A DNA stretch of 64,000 bases from an uncultured Collinsella sp. GTDB taxonomy: Bacteria; Actinomycetota; Coriobacteriia; Coriobacteriales; Coriobacteriaceae. Every line of letters begins with the position of its first letter. The first letter of the stretch is position 1. Location of the stretch: NCBI GenBank assembly GCA_900544205.1, contig UQUG01000001.1, positions 1 to 64,000 on the forward strand, given 5' to 3'. Shown here one piece after another: positions 46,623 through 55,447 of this stretch. A model generated the notes under the pieces. The model was given only the letters and a program-made list of their open reading frames with translations. It had not been told where the DNA came from and made no database searches. Made by a program: the position numbers and the translations under genes.

Positions 46623-47450
46623 CTACCGGGCCGCCAAGATAGCGTCGATGAGCGTCAGTACGCCCCCGTCGTTGTTGCTCGGAATGCGCCACTTGGCGTG
46701 CGCGTTCATGTGCTCCTCGGCATTGTCCACGATAAAGCTATGCCCGACGCGCTCCAGCATGGGGATGTCGTTGTAGGTATCGCCCACGGCGGCAGCATCG
46801 GCAATATCGATGCCCAGGTGCTCGCACAGGTGAGCGACGCCGACGCCCTTGTCGACGCCCAGGTTCATAAAGTCGATCCACTCGCGCCCAGCGTTGGTGA
46901 CGTAGAGTTTGTCCGAGAACTCGGGGCTATAGGTCTCGCGGAAAGCGGGCTCGGCGTCGTAGCCGGGGAAGAAGACCGAAATCTTGTTGGACTCGAAATC
47001 AATGCCCTCAAAGCTGTCTACGTAGTTGATTGTGTTGTAGTAGACGCTGATCTCGTCGTGGTATTGATGGTCGCGGGCAAGCACGTAGAACTCGTCGAAG
47101 CAGCACAGGACGGGGACAGCGCGAGGATCCTCCGAGGCACGGTTCAAGACCTGCTGATACAGCTCCACGTCAATATTGCTTTTATAGATATAGCTGCCGC
47201 GATAGATCACGCAAGCTCCGTTGTCGGGACAAAAGGCGAGGCGGTTCTTGATGCCCTCGAACATCTCCTCGAGCTTGGGGGCGGGACGTCCGCTGGCGGG
47301 GCAGAATACGATGCCGGCGTCGGCGAGCTTGTCCAGGCGCTCATCAAGACCCTGGGGCAGCACACGCTCGTCGGTCAGCAGCGTCTTGTCCATATCGACG
47401 GCGAGAATCTTAATGTTGCCGATGTTGGCGTCCGATTCGTAAGTTTGCAT
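46623..47450 (-). CDS. Cof-type HAD-superfamily phosphatase
   Basis: 275 residues. VDMDKTLLTDERVLP (motif I), ASGRPAPKLEE (cap), then GVDKGVGVAHLCEHLGI and VGDTYNDIPML (motif IV) are the Cof/HAD IIB signature. Such enzymes dephosphorylate sugar phosphates or cofactors such as FMN or PLP; substrate not predictable. The ATG at 47450 has a GAAAGGCGC ribosome site. Confidence 0.9.
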   Translation of the reverse strand: MQTYESDANIGNIKILAVDMDKTLLTDERVLPQGLDERLDKLADAGIVFCPASGRPAPKLEEMFEGIKNRLAFCPDNGACVIYRGSYIYKSNIDVELYQQVLNRASEDPRAVPVLCCFDEFYVLARDHQYHDEISVYYNTINYVDSFEGIDFESNKISVFFPGYDAEPAFRETYSPEFSDKLYVTNAGREWIDFMNLGVDKGVGVAHLCEHLGIDIADAAAVGDTYNDIPMLERVGHSFIVDNAEEHMNAHAKWRIPSNNDGGVLTLIDAILAAR

Positions 47451-47593
47451 AAAAATGCGCCTTTCGTTTCGAGATTGTTTCAGACGTTATAACCATCAAC
47501 TAGTAGTCGAGCGTATTTTCGCAGGAATGGTGCGTATTTGCACCACGCTTCACAAAGTAATGAAAAAACTTTTCAGAAATTTGAATTTGTCGC

Positions 47594-47621
47594 TTGTGCT
47601 GCGGGCACTTTAGCGTAATAT
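47594..47621 (+). promoter_or_regulatory. Candidate promoter of the argG leader transcript
   Basis: TTGTGC (47594-47599), 16-bp spacer, TAATAT (47616-47621), about 100 bases upstream of the leader ORF. Prediction by eye. Confidence 0.45.
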
Positions 47622-47724
47622 AGCGACCATCGAAAACGGAGACGGAAAAACAACCGCTTACCGAGTAAAAGGTACCGTTTACGATATTTGAATTGCGCCC
47701 GGCGATACGTGAAAGGAGAGGCAG

Positions 47725-47799
47725 ATGCAGTTCGTAAAGATCATCACCACTGCAGACAATGCCATCCGACGCCAGCGCGCAATTTCCCGACGACGATAA
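47725..47799 (+). CDS. Arg-rich 24-residue leader peptide upstream of argG
   Basis: ATG with an AAGGAGAG ribosome site at good spacing opens a 24-codon ORF. Its last 10 codons (IRRQRAISRRR region) contain six Arg codons, four of them CGA, ending in three CGA and a stop. A 6-bp hairpin (47792-47797 with 47802-47807) straddles the stop codon. The next gene is argG, an arginine-biosynthesis gene, 205 bases on. Ribosome stalling on Arg codons as a sensor of charged arginyl-tRNA is a reasonable model; no strong intrinsic terminator was found in between, so the mechanism is open. Confidence 0.6.
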   Translation: MQFVKIITTADNAIRRQRAISRRR

Positions 47800-48004
47800 C
47801 AATCGTCTCTGTCCGCATGGGGCGAATTGCCTCAACAGAGTCATTTTGAGGTCGTTGGGTTTTAGCACGACATTGCTGCATGTTTCTAGGGCATGTATGT
47901 GCTGATTTTTGCTATTTAACCTGATATTGCACGGTATATGACCTTGAAATGACTTGCAACTGACCGATGTTCTAACTAGCTACCAAGGGCGAAAGGAAAC
48001 AGCC

Positions 48005-49231
48005 ATGAGCAAGGAAAAAGTCGTTCTCGCATATTCCGGTGGTCTTGATACATCCGTATGTGTCAAGTGGCTCCAGGACGAGAAGAATCTCGATGTCGTT
48101 TGCGTCTGCGGCAACGTGGGCCAGGAAGAGACCGGACTGGATGCCAAGAAGCAGAAGGCGCTCGACCTGGGCGTTCTCGATTGCCAGGTGCTCGACCTGC
48201 GCGACGAGTTCTCCGATGAGTTCCTGACCAAAGCCATCGCCGCAAACTCCATGTACGAGAATAAGTATCCGCTGCTCTCCGCCCTGTCTCGCCCGCTGCT
48301 TGCCAAGAAGCTTGTTGAGGTCGCCCACGAGTTTGGCGCGACCTACGTCGCCCACGGCTGCACTGGCAAAGGTAACGATCAGGTCCGTTTTGAGGCCGCC
48401 GTCAAGGCCCTCGACCCCGAGCTCAAGGTTATCGCCCCGGTTCGCGAGTGGGACCTGAAGTGCCGTCCCGACGAGGTCGCCTATGCCCACGCCCACAACG
48501 TGCCGGTTCCCGAGGGTGCCAACGACAACCCCTACTCCATCGACGACAACCTGTGGGGTCGCGCCATCGAGTGCGGTCACCTGGAGGACCCTTGGAATGA
48601 GCCGCTCGATGACGCTTGGGTTATGACCAAGAACCCCGAGGACACGCCTGACACCCCGACCTATACCGAGATCGAGTTTGAGGCCGGCAAGCCTGTCGCC
48701 GTCGACGGCAAGAAGATGAAGCTCTCCGAGATCGTCATCGCCCTCAACAAGATTTCGGGCGACAACGGCTTTGGCCGTCTTGACCTGGTCGAGGATCGTC
48801 TGGTGGGCCTCAAGAGCCGCGAGTGCTATGAGGTTCCCGGCGCCCTGACGCTCATCACCGCCCACAAGGCGCTCGAGGACATCTGCGTCGAGGGCGACCT
48901 GCTCAAGACCAAGATCAAGCTCGAGCAGGATTGGGCCACCGCCGTGTACAACGGCCAGTGGTACAGCCCGCTCAAGAACGCGCTCGACGCCTTTATGGCC
49001 GATACCCAGAAGTTCGTGACCGGCACTGTCCGTCTGAAGTTCTTTAAGGGCAACTGCCATGTCGTCGGCCGCAAGAGTCCCTTCAGCCTCTACGACTACG
49101 GCCTGGCTACCTACGACCGCGACACCACGTTTGACGAGAAGGCCAGCGCCGGCTTTATCGAGATCGATACGCTGTCGCTCAAGACGTGGGCAAAGGTCCA
49201 GGGCCCCAGCTCTGCTGCTGCCCAGGCCTAG
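48005..49231 (+). CDS. argG: Argininosuccinate synthase
   Basis: 408 residues. ATP-dependent joining of citrulline and aspartate. AYSGGLDTSVCVKWL (P-loop), AHGCTGKGNDQVRFE and YSIDDNLWGRAIECG are conserved. ATG at 48005 with GAAAGGAAAC. argH lies downstream at 49754 but with terminators and a small ORF between, so the two may be separately transcribed. An Arg-rich leader peptide precedes it. Confidence 0.97.
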   Translation: MSKEKVVLAYSGGLDTSVCVKWLQDEKNLDVVCVCGNVGQEETGLDAKKQKALDLGVLDCQVLDLRDEFSDEFLTKAIAANSMYENKYPLLSALSRPLLAKKLVEVAHEFGATYVAHGCTGKGNDQVRFEAAVKALDPELKVIAPVREWDLKCRPDEVAYAHAHNVPVPEGANDNPYSIDDNLWGRAIECGHLEDPWNEPLDDAWVMTKNPEDTPDTPTYTEIEFEAGKPVAVDGKKMKLSEIVIALNKISGDNGFGRLDLVEDRLVGLKSRECYEVPGALTLITAHKALEDICVEGDLLKTKIKLEQDWATAVYNGQWYSPLKNALDAFMADTQKFVTGTVRLKFFKGNCHVVGRKSPFSLYDYGLATYDRDTTFDEKASAGFIEIDTLSLKTWAKVQGPSSAAAQA

Positions 49232-49384
49232 CGCCTCCTTCCCTTGGTATCCGCGCGGCCCATCCGCGTGATACATAACGGGCGCACGGGGTCCCTACCT
49301 TTCGTTATGCTTGCTGACACTTCTTAACATCGGTGGCCCCTACGTTCCGCCCGCATATATGATGCCGCGTCTGCGGCTGAGTCC

Positions 49385-49420
49385 GAGCCCCGCCGGGGTT
49401 GTCCGGCGGGGCTCCTTCTA
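49385..49420 (+). terminator. Terminator downstream of argG
   Basis: 12-bp GC-rich stem (49385-49396 with 49403-49414) followed by CTTCT, about 150 bases after the argG stop. Confidence 0.7.
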
Positions 49421-49464
49421 TCAATTTGGCGGCTCTGTGCCTATATATATGAGGAGTATCCATT

Positions 49465-49635
49465 ATGTTCAATGCTATCGCGCATGCTTTGCTTGCCCTC
49501 GCGCCCGAGTTCGATGCTGTAAGGGTCGAGGACGTTCCTATGAGCCTGAAGGCCTGGATCGATGGTTCGCAGGGCAACATCCGGAGGGAGACGTTGGGCG
49601 CCAAGTGCATGGCGCGTCACTTCTTTGCAAATTAG
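49465..49635 (+). CDS. Small ORF between argG and argH, 56 residues
   Basis: ATG with a GAGGAGTATCC ribosome site. FNAIAHALLALAPEFDAVRVEDVPMSLKAWIDGSQGNIRRETLGAKCMARHFFAN looks like a plausible small protein with normal codon use. It sits after the argG terminator and 118 bases before argH. No family recognised; it could be a regulator or leader. Confidence 0.45.
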   Translation: MFNAIAHALLALAPEFDAVRVEDVPMSLKAWIDGSQGNIRRETLGAKCMARHFFAN

Positions 49636-49753
49636 CCACATGGCACCGCACACGGTGGGGAATGTGTAAAACTAGCGGTTGAAAAATCGCTTTAGCGATA
49701 TGGCGCATTGCTTTGGGCGCTTGTTTTGGTATTTGGAGAAAGGGGACGGTTCC

Positions 49754-51184
49754 ATGGCTCTTTGGGGCGGTCGTTTTGAGGCAGGCGTGGCCGAGGTCAC
49801 GCAGGAGTTTGGCGCGTCGCTGCCGGTCGACAAACATCTCTATAAGCAGGATATCGCCGGCTCTAAGGCGCATGCCAAAATGCTGGCGGCCCAGGGCATC
49901 ATCAGTGCCGAGGACGAGCAGGCGATTGCCAAGGGCCTGACCGAAATCGAACAGGATATCGATGCCGGCAACTTCACCTTCGATATCAACGATGAGGACA
50001 TTCATATGTCCATCGAGAGCGAGCTGACGCGTCGCATCGGCGAGGCTGGCAAGCGCTTGCATACTGGGCGTTCGCGCAACGACCAGGTGGCGACCGATAC
50101 GCGCCTGGGCGTCAAGGCGCTGGCCAAGGAGCTCATGGAGGCCAATCTTGAGCTGCGCCATGTGCTGGTGGATGCGGCCAAGAAGTACGACAAGGTGATT
50201 CTGCCGGGCTACACGCACATGCAACATGCTCAGCCCGTGCTGCTGTCGCATCACCTGCTGGCGTATTCCTGGATGTTCGCGCGCGACTTTACGCGTTTGA
50301 AGGCCGCCTTTGATGCTGCCGACAACTGCCCGCTGGGTGCCGCTGCGCTTGCCGGTACGAGCTATCCGCTCGATCGCCAGATGACGGCTGCCGAACTTGG
50401 CTTTGCGGGCGCGATCCCCAACTCGCTCGATGCCGTTTCCGACCGTGATTTTCTGCTCGATCTGCATTACGCCGGATCCGTCATGGCGATGCACCTGTCG
50501 CGTCTTTCCGAGGAGATCGTACTGTGGTCGAGCTCCGAATTTGGCTTTATCACGCTTTCCGACTCGTACTCCACTGGCTCGTCCATCATGCCGCAGAAGA
50601 AGAACCCCGACTTTGCCGAGCTTATCCGCGGCAAGAGCGGTCGCGTGTACGGCAACCTGGTGCAGCTGCTGGTAACCATGAAGGGCCTGCCGCTTGCTTA
50701 TAACAAGGACTTGCAGGAGGACAAGGAGGGCGCGCTCGATACCGCCCATACGCTCATGCAGTGCCTGTCCGTTATGGCCGGAATGATTTCGACTTGGACC
50801 GTCAACGAGGATGCCATGGCGCGCGAGTGCGGCGTGGGGCACCTTGCCGCCACCGATGTTGCCGATTACCTGGCCAAGCGTGGCCTGCCGTTCCGCGAGG
50901 CACATGCCGTGGTGGGCCATCTGGTCCTGATGTGCGAGAAGCGCGGCTGCAATCTTGAGGACCTGCCGTTTGAGGTGTTCCAGGAGGCAAGCCCGCTCTT
51001 TGAGCGCGATATTACCGAGGCGCTCGATATCCCGTCGATTGTCGCCGCGCGCACGACCGAGGGCGGCACCGCTCCTGCCGCCGTTGCCGTGCAGTTGCAG
51101 CGTGCCGAGGCACAGCTCGTGGCTGACGAGGGCGTGTTTGGATCGCTGACCAAGGTCGTCGAGATGGGTCACGGGGCAAAGTAG
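49754..51184 (+). CDS. argH: Argininosuccinate lyase
   Basis: 476 residues. Cleaves argininosuccinate to arginine and fumarate. MALWGGRFE start, HMSIESELTRRIGEAGKRLHTGRSRNDQVATD, GYTHMQHAQPVLLSHH and the superfamily signature GSSIMPQKKNP are present. The ATG at 49754 was chosen for its match to the family start and AAAGGGGA upstream; an earlier TTG frame is unlikely. Completes the arginine pair with argG. Confidence 0.97.
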   Translation: MALWGGRFEAGVAEVTQEFGASLPVDKHLYKQDIAGSKAHAKMLAAQGIISAEDEQAIAKGLTEIEQDIDAGNFTFDINDEDIHMSIESELTRRIGEAGKRLHTGRSRNDQVATDTRLGVKALAKELMEANLELRHVLVDAAKKYDKVILPGYTHMQHAQPVLLSHHLLAYSWMFARDFTRLKAAFDAADNCPLGAAALAGTSYPLDRQMTAAELGFAGAIPNSLDAVSDRDFLLDLHYAGSVMAMHLSRLSEEIVLWSSSEFGFITLSDSYSTGSSIMPQKKNPDFAELIRGKSGRVYGNLVQLLVTMKGLPLAYNKDLQEDKEGALDTAHTLMQCLSVMAGMISTWTVNEDAMARECGVGHLAATDVADYLAKRGLPFREAHAVVGHLVLMCEKRGCNLEDLPFEVFQEASPLFERDITEALDIPSIVAARTTEGGTAPAAVAVQLQRAEAQLVADEGVFGSLTKVVEMGHGAK

Positions 51185-51234
51185 AGGTTTGGCTGAAGCC
51201 GTTTTGGCCATGTATTGATAAATCGTTTTCGCTT

Positions 51235-51269
51235 TACGGGCGCCTGCTGATGTGGGAGCCCGTATTTTG
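51235..51269 (+). terminator. argH terminator
   Basis: 7-bp stem (51235-51241 with 51258-51264) extended by a few pairs, followed by TTTTG. Confidence 0.6.
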
Positions 51270-51569
51270 TTGCTATGGGGGAGGGGCTTGTCGAGAACTT
51301 CTGTAGGACCTTTGGGCAGGTTGTGAAGGGGATACGTTCGCGGGCGGCAACCGACCGCCTGCTCTGTTCGGCGCGGTTGATGGGCGGTCGGATGGTACTC
51401 TAATCGGGCTTCGAAACAGAAGTGACACATATGGAGCGCTTTAATAAATTGCAACGTTTCAATAAACAGCTTTTTGTTTAACTGCAGCTAAAACTCTGTT
51501 ACGATGCAGTCCAGGCGGGTGCCGGAATGGGACTTGGGCACGCGCGAACCTACTTGAAAGGCTACTTTT
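51270..51569. other. Intergenic region between argH and ndk
   Basis: About 300 bases without a credible gene. The last 90 bases hold an AT-rich stretch with a promoter-like pair TTTAAC (near 51476) and TACGAT about 17 bases on, reading into ndk. Nothing else recognised. Confidence 0.5.
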
Positions 51570-51974
51570 ATGGCTATCGAGAAGACCTTCATCATGATTA
51601 AGCCCGACGCCGTGCGCGACCGCAAGATCGGCGAGATCGTTGCTCGCATTGAGCGCAGCGGCCTTGTCATCGAGCACATGGAGATGACCACGCTCGAGCG
51701 CGCTACCGTCGAGGAGCACTACGCCCATCTGGCCGACAAGCCCTTCTTTGGCGGTCTCTGCGACTTTATGACGAGCGGTCCGGTCGTCAAGATGGTCGTT
51801 TCCGGTCTCTCCGCTGTTGCTAAGATGCGCACCCTCATGGGCGCTACCAACCCGCTTGAGGCTGCTCCTGGTACCATCCGCGGCGACTTTGCCGTCGATG
51901 TCAACGCCAACGTGATCCACGGCTCCGACTGCCTGGAGAACGCCGAGATTGAGATCAAGCGCTTCTTTGGCTAA
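51570..51974 (+). CDS. ndk: Nucleoside diphosphate kinase
   Basis: 134 residues. Balances NTP and dNTP pools by phosphate transfer. KTFIMIKPDAVRDRKIGEI, MGATNPLEAAPGTIRGDFAVDV and the active-site NVIHGSD (His phosphorylated) are complete. GAAAGGCTAC ribosome site. Flanked by terminators. Confidence 0.97.
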   Translation: MAIEKTFIMIKPDAVRDRKIGEIVARIERSGLVIEHMEMTTLERATVEEHYAHLADKPFFGGLCDFMTSGPVVKMVVSGLSAVAKMRTLMGATNPLEAAPGTIRGDFAVDVNANVIHGSDCLENAEIEIKRFFG

Positions 51975-52013
51975 ACCAGCTTTGACTCCTTAAAGCTGTT
52001 AGCGTGTGGCTTG

Positions 52014-52048
52014 GGCGCCGCGTAACTCCATCCGCGGCGCCCTTTTAT
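52014..52048 (+). terminator. ndk terminator
   Basis: 10-bp stem (52014-52023 with 52034-52043) followed by TTTTATT. Confidence 0.85.
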
Positions 52049-52061
52049 TCCAAAATCTATG

Positions 52062-52102
52062 CAGGGGCCCGCTCGGACATGTGTTCCGAGCGGGCCCCTG
52101 CT
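52062..52102 (-). terminator. rpiB terminator (reads leftward)
   Basis: 17-bp perfect inverted repeat (52062-52078 with 52086-52102) between the convergent ndk and rpiB genes. Confidence 0.75.
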
Positions 52103-52125
52103 GTTAGCTTGTGGCACTGAATAGT

Positions 52126-52593
52126 TTAGGCTTCGTCGACGATCTTAAGGGCGCGCGTGTGATCGATCTCGTTGAGGAGGTTAACGCGACGCTCGTGACG
52201 ACCGCCCTCAAACTCGGCGTCGAGCCACTCGTCGACGATCATCTTGGCGAGCTCGGAGCCCACGACGCGGGCGCCAAAAGCGAGCACGTTGGTATTGTTG
52301 TGCATGCGGGAGAGCTTGGCGCTGAAGGGCTCGGAGCACACGACGGCGCGTACGCCCTCGACCTTGTTGGCAGCCAGGCTGATACCGACGCCGGTGCCAC
52401 AGATCAGGATGCCTAGATCGACGTCGCCGTTGGCAACGGCCTTACCCACCTTGTAGCCGGCGATGGGGTAGTCAAAGCTCTCGGAGGTGTCGGTGCCAAA
52501 GTTCACGACCTCGCAGCCGCGCTCCTTCAGGTGCTCGGAGATGATGTTCTTGAGCTCGACGGCGGCGTGGTCGTTACCGATACCGATCTTCAT
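52126..52593 (-). CDS. rpiB: Ribose-5-phosphate isomerase B
   Basis: 155 residues. Interconverts ribose-5-P and ribulose-5-P. IGIGNDHAAVELKN, NFGTDTSESFDYP, GILICGTGVGISLAANKVEGVRAV (active-site Cys) and RMHNNTNVLAFGARVVG are diagnostic. Ends in a strong terminator shared with ndk. Upstream are two AAACGCTT sequences that could be operator half-sites. Confidence 0.96.
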   Translation of the reverse strand: MKIGIGNDHAAVELKNIISEHLKERGCEVVNFGTDTSESFDYPIAGYKVGKAVANGDVDLGILICGTGVGISLAANKVEGVRAVVCSEPFSAKLSRMHNNTNVLAFGARVVGSELAKMIVDEWLDAEFEGGRHERRVNLLNEIDHTRALKIVDEA

Positions 52594-52864
52594 GGATAGT
52601 TCCTCTCTGGTCTGTGCGGCGAGATTGCTAAAGGTTTTACCGCGTTCGACTGCATGATAGCGCGACTTTTGTGTAAACGCTTGGGCGTTTTTTGGTCAAA
52701 CGCTTTAGCATGCAACAAGACCGGTTTCTCATGAATGAATGCCGTCAGTTTGCGCCTGAATGCCGTCTACCGGAACCTGGGTTGCGGTTTTTGATGCATT
52801 GTTATCAAATAAAAGAGCTAATTATTATTGAGAGCCCAGCCCGTTATACAAGTAGGAGATACCT

Positions 52865-54184
52865 ATGCCTGCCGATTCCCTTCGTGATGCCGCGTTTTGC
52901 GATGTTTTGAACCGCGAACTTGTTTGTGCACTCGGCTGCACCGAGCCCATTGCCGTTGCTTATGCAGCGGCGCTGGCGAGCCAGACGCTCGGTTGCGAAC
53001 CCGATCATATGGATGTTGCCTGCTCGGGCAACATCATCAAGAACGTCAAGAGCGTGACCGTGCCCAACTCGGGCGGTATGCACGGTATTGAGGCCGCGGC
53101 CGTGCTGGGTGCCGTGGGCGGCGACGCCAAGAGCGCGCTCGAGGTGCTCGAGAGCGTCGATGACGCGGACCGCGCCCGCGTGGCCGAGCTGCTTGCCGAT
53201 GCGGACTACTGCGATGTGTCGCTTGTCGAGGGTGTGCCCAACCTCTACATCAAGGTGACTGCGACGGCCGGGGGCCATACCGCGGTCGTCGAGATTACCG
53301 ATCACCACACTAATGTCACGTGCCATACGCTCGACGGTATTCCGGTATGCGGTAAGTCGGCGGGGGAGTGCGCCGCCTGCGCCGAGCGCGTGGTGGCCGA
53401 GCGTGCGGCAGATAACGCCGACACGCCCATGTCGATCGAGACCATCATCGACTTTATCGAGGACGGTGACATTGAGGACGCCCGCGCTGCCGTTGAGCGT
53501 CAGATTGAGCTGAATGGCGCGATCAGTGCCGAGGGTCTCGCGCACGCTTGGGGCGCCGAGGTGGGCCGTACGCTGCTGGGTGCTCGTGCCGATGACGTCG
53601 CCTGCCGCGCCCGTGCCCGTGCGGCCGCCGGGTCCGACGCCCGCATGAACGGTTGCGCGCTGCCGGTCGCCATTGTGTGCGGCTCGGGCAATCAGGGCAT
53701 TACCTGCGCATTGCCCGTCATGGAGTATGCCGAGTACCTGCGTTGCGACCACGAGCGCCTGGTGCGCGCCGTGATGCTGTCCGATCTTATCGCCGTGCAT
53801 ATCAAGAGCTATATTGGTGCGCTTTCGGCGTTTTGCGGTGCTATTTGCGCTGCGTGCGGCGCCGGCGCTGCGATTACCTGGCTGTGCGGTGGCACGCGCG
53901 AACAGATTGGCGCGACCGTCTCGAACACGCTCGGTAACGTGGGCGGCATCGTGTGCGACGGCGCCAAGGCGAGCTGTGCCGCCAAGATCTCGGCTGCCGT
54001 CGATGCGGCGATTCTGGGCCATGATATGGCCATGCAGGGTCGCGGCTTCCGCGCCGGCGAGGGCCTGATCCAAGATACCGTTGAGCAAACAATCGCCAGT
54101 ATGGGCTACGTAGGCCGCGTGGGCATGAAGGACACCGACATCGAGATCCTCAACATCATGATCGGCAAAACCCAGGTGTGCTAG
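52865..54184 (+). CDS. cyuA: L-cysteine desulfidase family protein
   Basis: 439 residues. Iron-sulphur enzyme degrading L-cysteine to pyruvate, ammonia and sulphide (family knowledge). ALGCTEPIAVAYAAAL near the N-terminus holds the first cluster Cys. IIKNVKSVTVPNSGGMHGIEAAAVLGAVGG, IVCGSGNQGITCALPV and AAILGHDMAMQGRGFRAGEGL are typical of the CyuA/UPF0597 family. Preceded by an AGGAGATACC ribosome site. May supply sulphide. Confidence 0.88.
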   Translation: MPADSLRDAAFCDVLNRELVCALGCTEPIAVAYAAALASQTLGCEPDHMDVACSGNIIKNVKSVTVPNSGGMHGIEAAAVLGAVGGDAKSALEVLESVDDADRARVAELLADADYCDVSLVEGVPNLYIKVTATAGGHTAVVEITDHHTNVTCHTLDGIPVCGKSAGECAACAERVVAERAADNADTPMSIETIIDFIEDGDIEDARAAVERQIELNGAISAEGLAHAWGAEVGRTLLGARADDVACRARARAAAGSDARMNGCALPVAIVCGSGNQGITCALPVMEYAEYLRCDHERLVRAVMLSDLIAVHIKSYIGALSAFCGAICAACGAGAAITWLCGGTREQIGATVSNTLGNVGGIVCDGAKASCAAKISAAVDAAILGHDMAMQGRGFRAGEGLIQDTVEQTIASMGYVGRVGMKDTDIEILNIMIGKTQVC

Positions 54185-54211
54185 TTACGCGGTTTTACCA
54201 AACCGCGTAAC
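54184..54211 (+). terminator. Hairpin at the end of cyuA
   Basis: 12-bp perfect stem (54184-54195 with 54200-54211), TACC loop, overlapping the stop codon region; no T-tract after, so termination is uncertain. Confidence 0.5.
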
Positions 54212-54216
54212 CAGTC

Positions 54217-54328
54217 GACGCTGCAAATGCCCCTAAGCGGCAATCTGCCTTTCAATCGTCGGGCATGGCCAGAAGGCCTATGCCCTCCTCTTTCAAGGCA
54301 CATTGCTCGCTTAGGGGCATTTTCGCTG
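54217..54328. repeat. Structured dispersed element, copy A
   Basis: 112 bp. Flanks GACGCTGC and TCGCTG share CGCTG. A 15-bp perfect outer stem (54225-54239 with 54308-54322), conserved GCAATCTGCCTTTCAA and TCTTTCAAGGCA segments and an inner GGGCAT/ATGCCC hairpin. Same plan as 57309-57421 but the outer stem sequence differs. Confidence 0.8.
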
Positions 54329-54373
54329 ACTTGTGCTCAACCTGCGGCGATATTTGGTTTGGAGCGAGGGGTC

Positions 54374-55132
54374 CTACGACAGTTCGTCGGCTACTTGGTG
54401 TTCGTAGAAGGCTTCGATTACGGCGTTAAAGTCGCGGGCGAAGTCTTCCATGGTTCCGCGCCAGGTGGCTCGGCCGGGTTTTCCCTGGCCAACATAGGCA
54501 GTTTGAATGCCGCAGGCGGGACTGGGGAAGTCGCGCTTGGGATCGTTGCCCACCATAAGGACCTCGTGTGGCTCGAGTCCCATCACCTGAAGCTGCTCTA
54601 GATAGTAGGTGGCATCGGGCTTGCAGCGGGTGGTGTTTCCCATGTGCGTGACGAGCTCAAAGGGAGCGTCGGCCAGGTCGCCCCAACCCATGCGGCACTC
54701 GATGGCCCCTTGGGGAAAGCTGGGGTTGGTAAAGAGCGCGCAACGCAGCCCTGCGTCCTGTACGGCCTGGAGCGCGGCGTGTGCTCCCGGCATGGCGTGG
54801 GCGTTAATGACCTCGTCGTTCTTGTACGGAAGAACTTCGCGGTCATAGTAGGTAAACGCCTCGTAGATGAGGGGATCGGAGAGGCAGATCCCGCATCGGC
54901 GCTCGACCTCTTCTTGGTAAAACTCAAGATTGGTGCGGTTGTCCGTGCCGCTGCGGCGATTGGCGTTGAGGTCGACCAGGATGGTGCCGAGGCGCGCCAT
55001 CGTGCCACCGCGGCTGCGGCGCCCGATATCCGCGAGCATCGAAGAGACATCCTTAAAATAGCGAAGGATGAACGCGTTGAGGTTGATGCTGAGAAGCGTT
55101 TCGTCCATATCGAAAACGACTGCTTTGAGCAC
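54374..55132 (-). CDS. HAD-superfamily hydrolase
   Basis: 252 residues. VVFDMDETLLSIN (motif I), ALFTNPS (motif II), RCKPDATYYLEQLQ (motif III Lys) and VLMVGNDPKRDF (motif IV) identify a HAD phosphatase of the IA type. Substrate unknown. Transcribed away from rpsA. Confidence 0.88.
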   Translation of the reverse strand: MLKAVVFDMDETLLSINLNAFILRYFKDVSSMLADIGRRSRGGTMARLGTILVDLNANRRSGTDNRTNLEFYQEEVERRCGICLSDPLIYEAFTYYDREVLPYKNDEVINAHAMPGAHAALQAVQDAGLRCALFTNPSFPQGAIECRMGWGDLADAPFELVTHMGNTTRCKPDATYYLEQLQVMGLEPHEVLMVGNDPKRDFPSPACGIQTAYVGQGKPGRATWRGTMEDFARDFNAVIEAFYEHQVADELS

Positions 55133-55447
55133 GCGGGCACCTTTCTCGAAAAATCGATCTAGAATCGTTGGCTCCGGATACTTTACCCCAAAGCCGAATG
55201 CCTAGCTGGTTATCGTCAAGTTGCGGAGACGTGTGTTCATAAGATTACGAAAAAGTCTCCACACGAGTAAAAAATCGCAGTTCACGCTTGAAATCGAACT
55301 CATTTCCCCGTAACCTATACGAACGTGATTGCATAAGCGTCACATTAGTATCTGTCGGCTCCCGAGTGTTCCTAAACGTTGTGTGCTTGTCGCACCCTTC
55401 TGTAGGTCCTAGCAATCGGGGCCCCGTAGTTCGAAAGGGGTCCACCT
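55133..55447. other. Intergenic region upstream of rpsA
   Basis: 315 bases between divergent genes. No ORF or known riboswitch is seen. A GC-rich GGGGCCCC near 55429 and AAAGGGGTCC provide the rpsA ribosome-site area. Probably holds promoters for both genes and the S1 mRNA leader. Confidence 0.5.

Noticed and set aside
47500..47868. Minus-strand ORF of 122 codons upstream of argG
   Set aside because: No ribosome site, unusual composition, and opposite to the argG leader.
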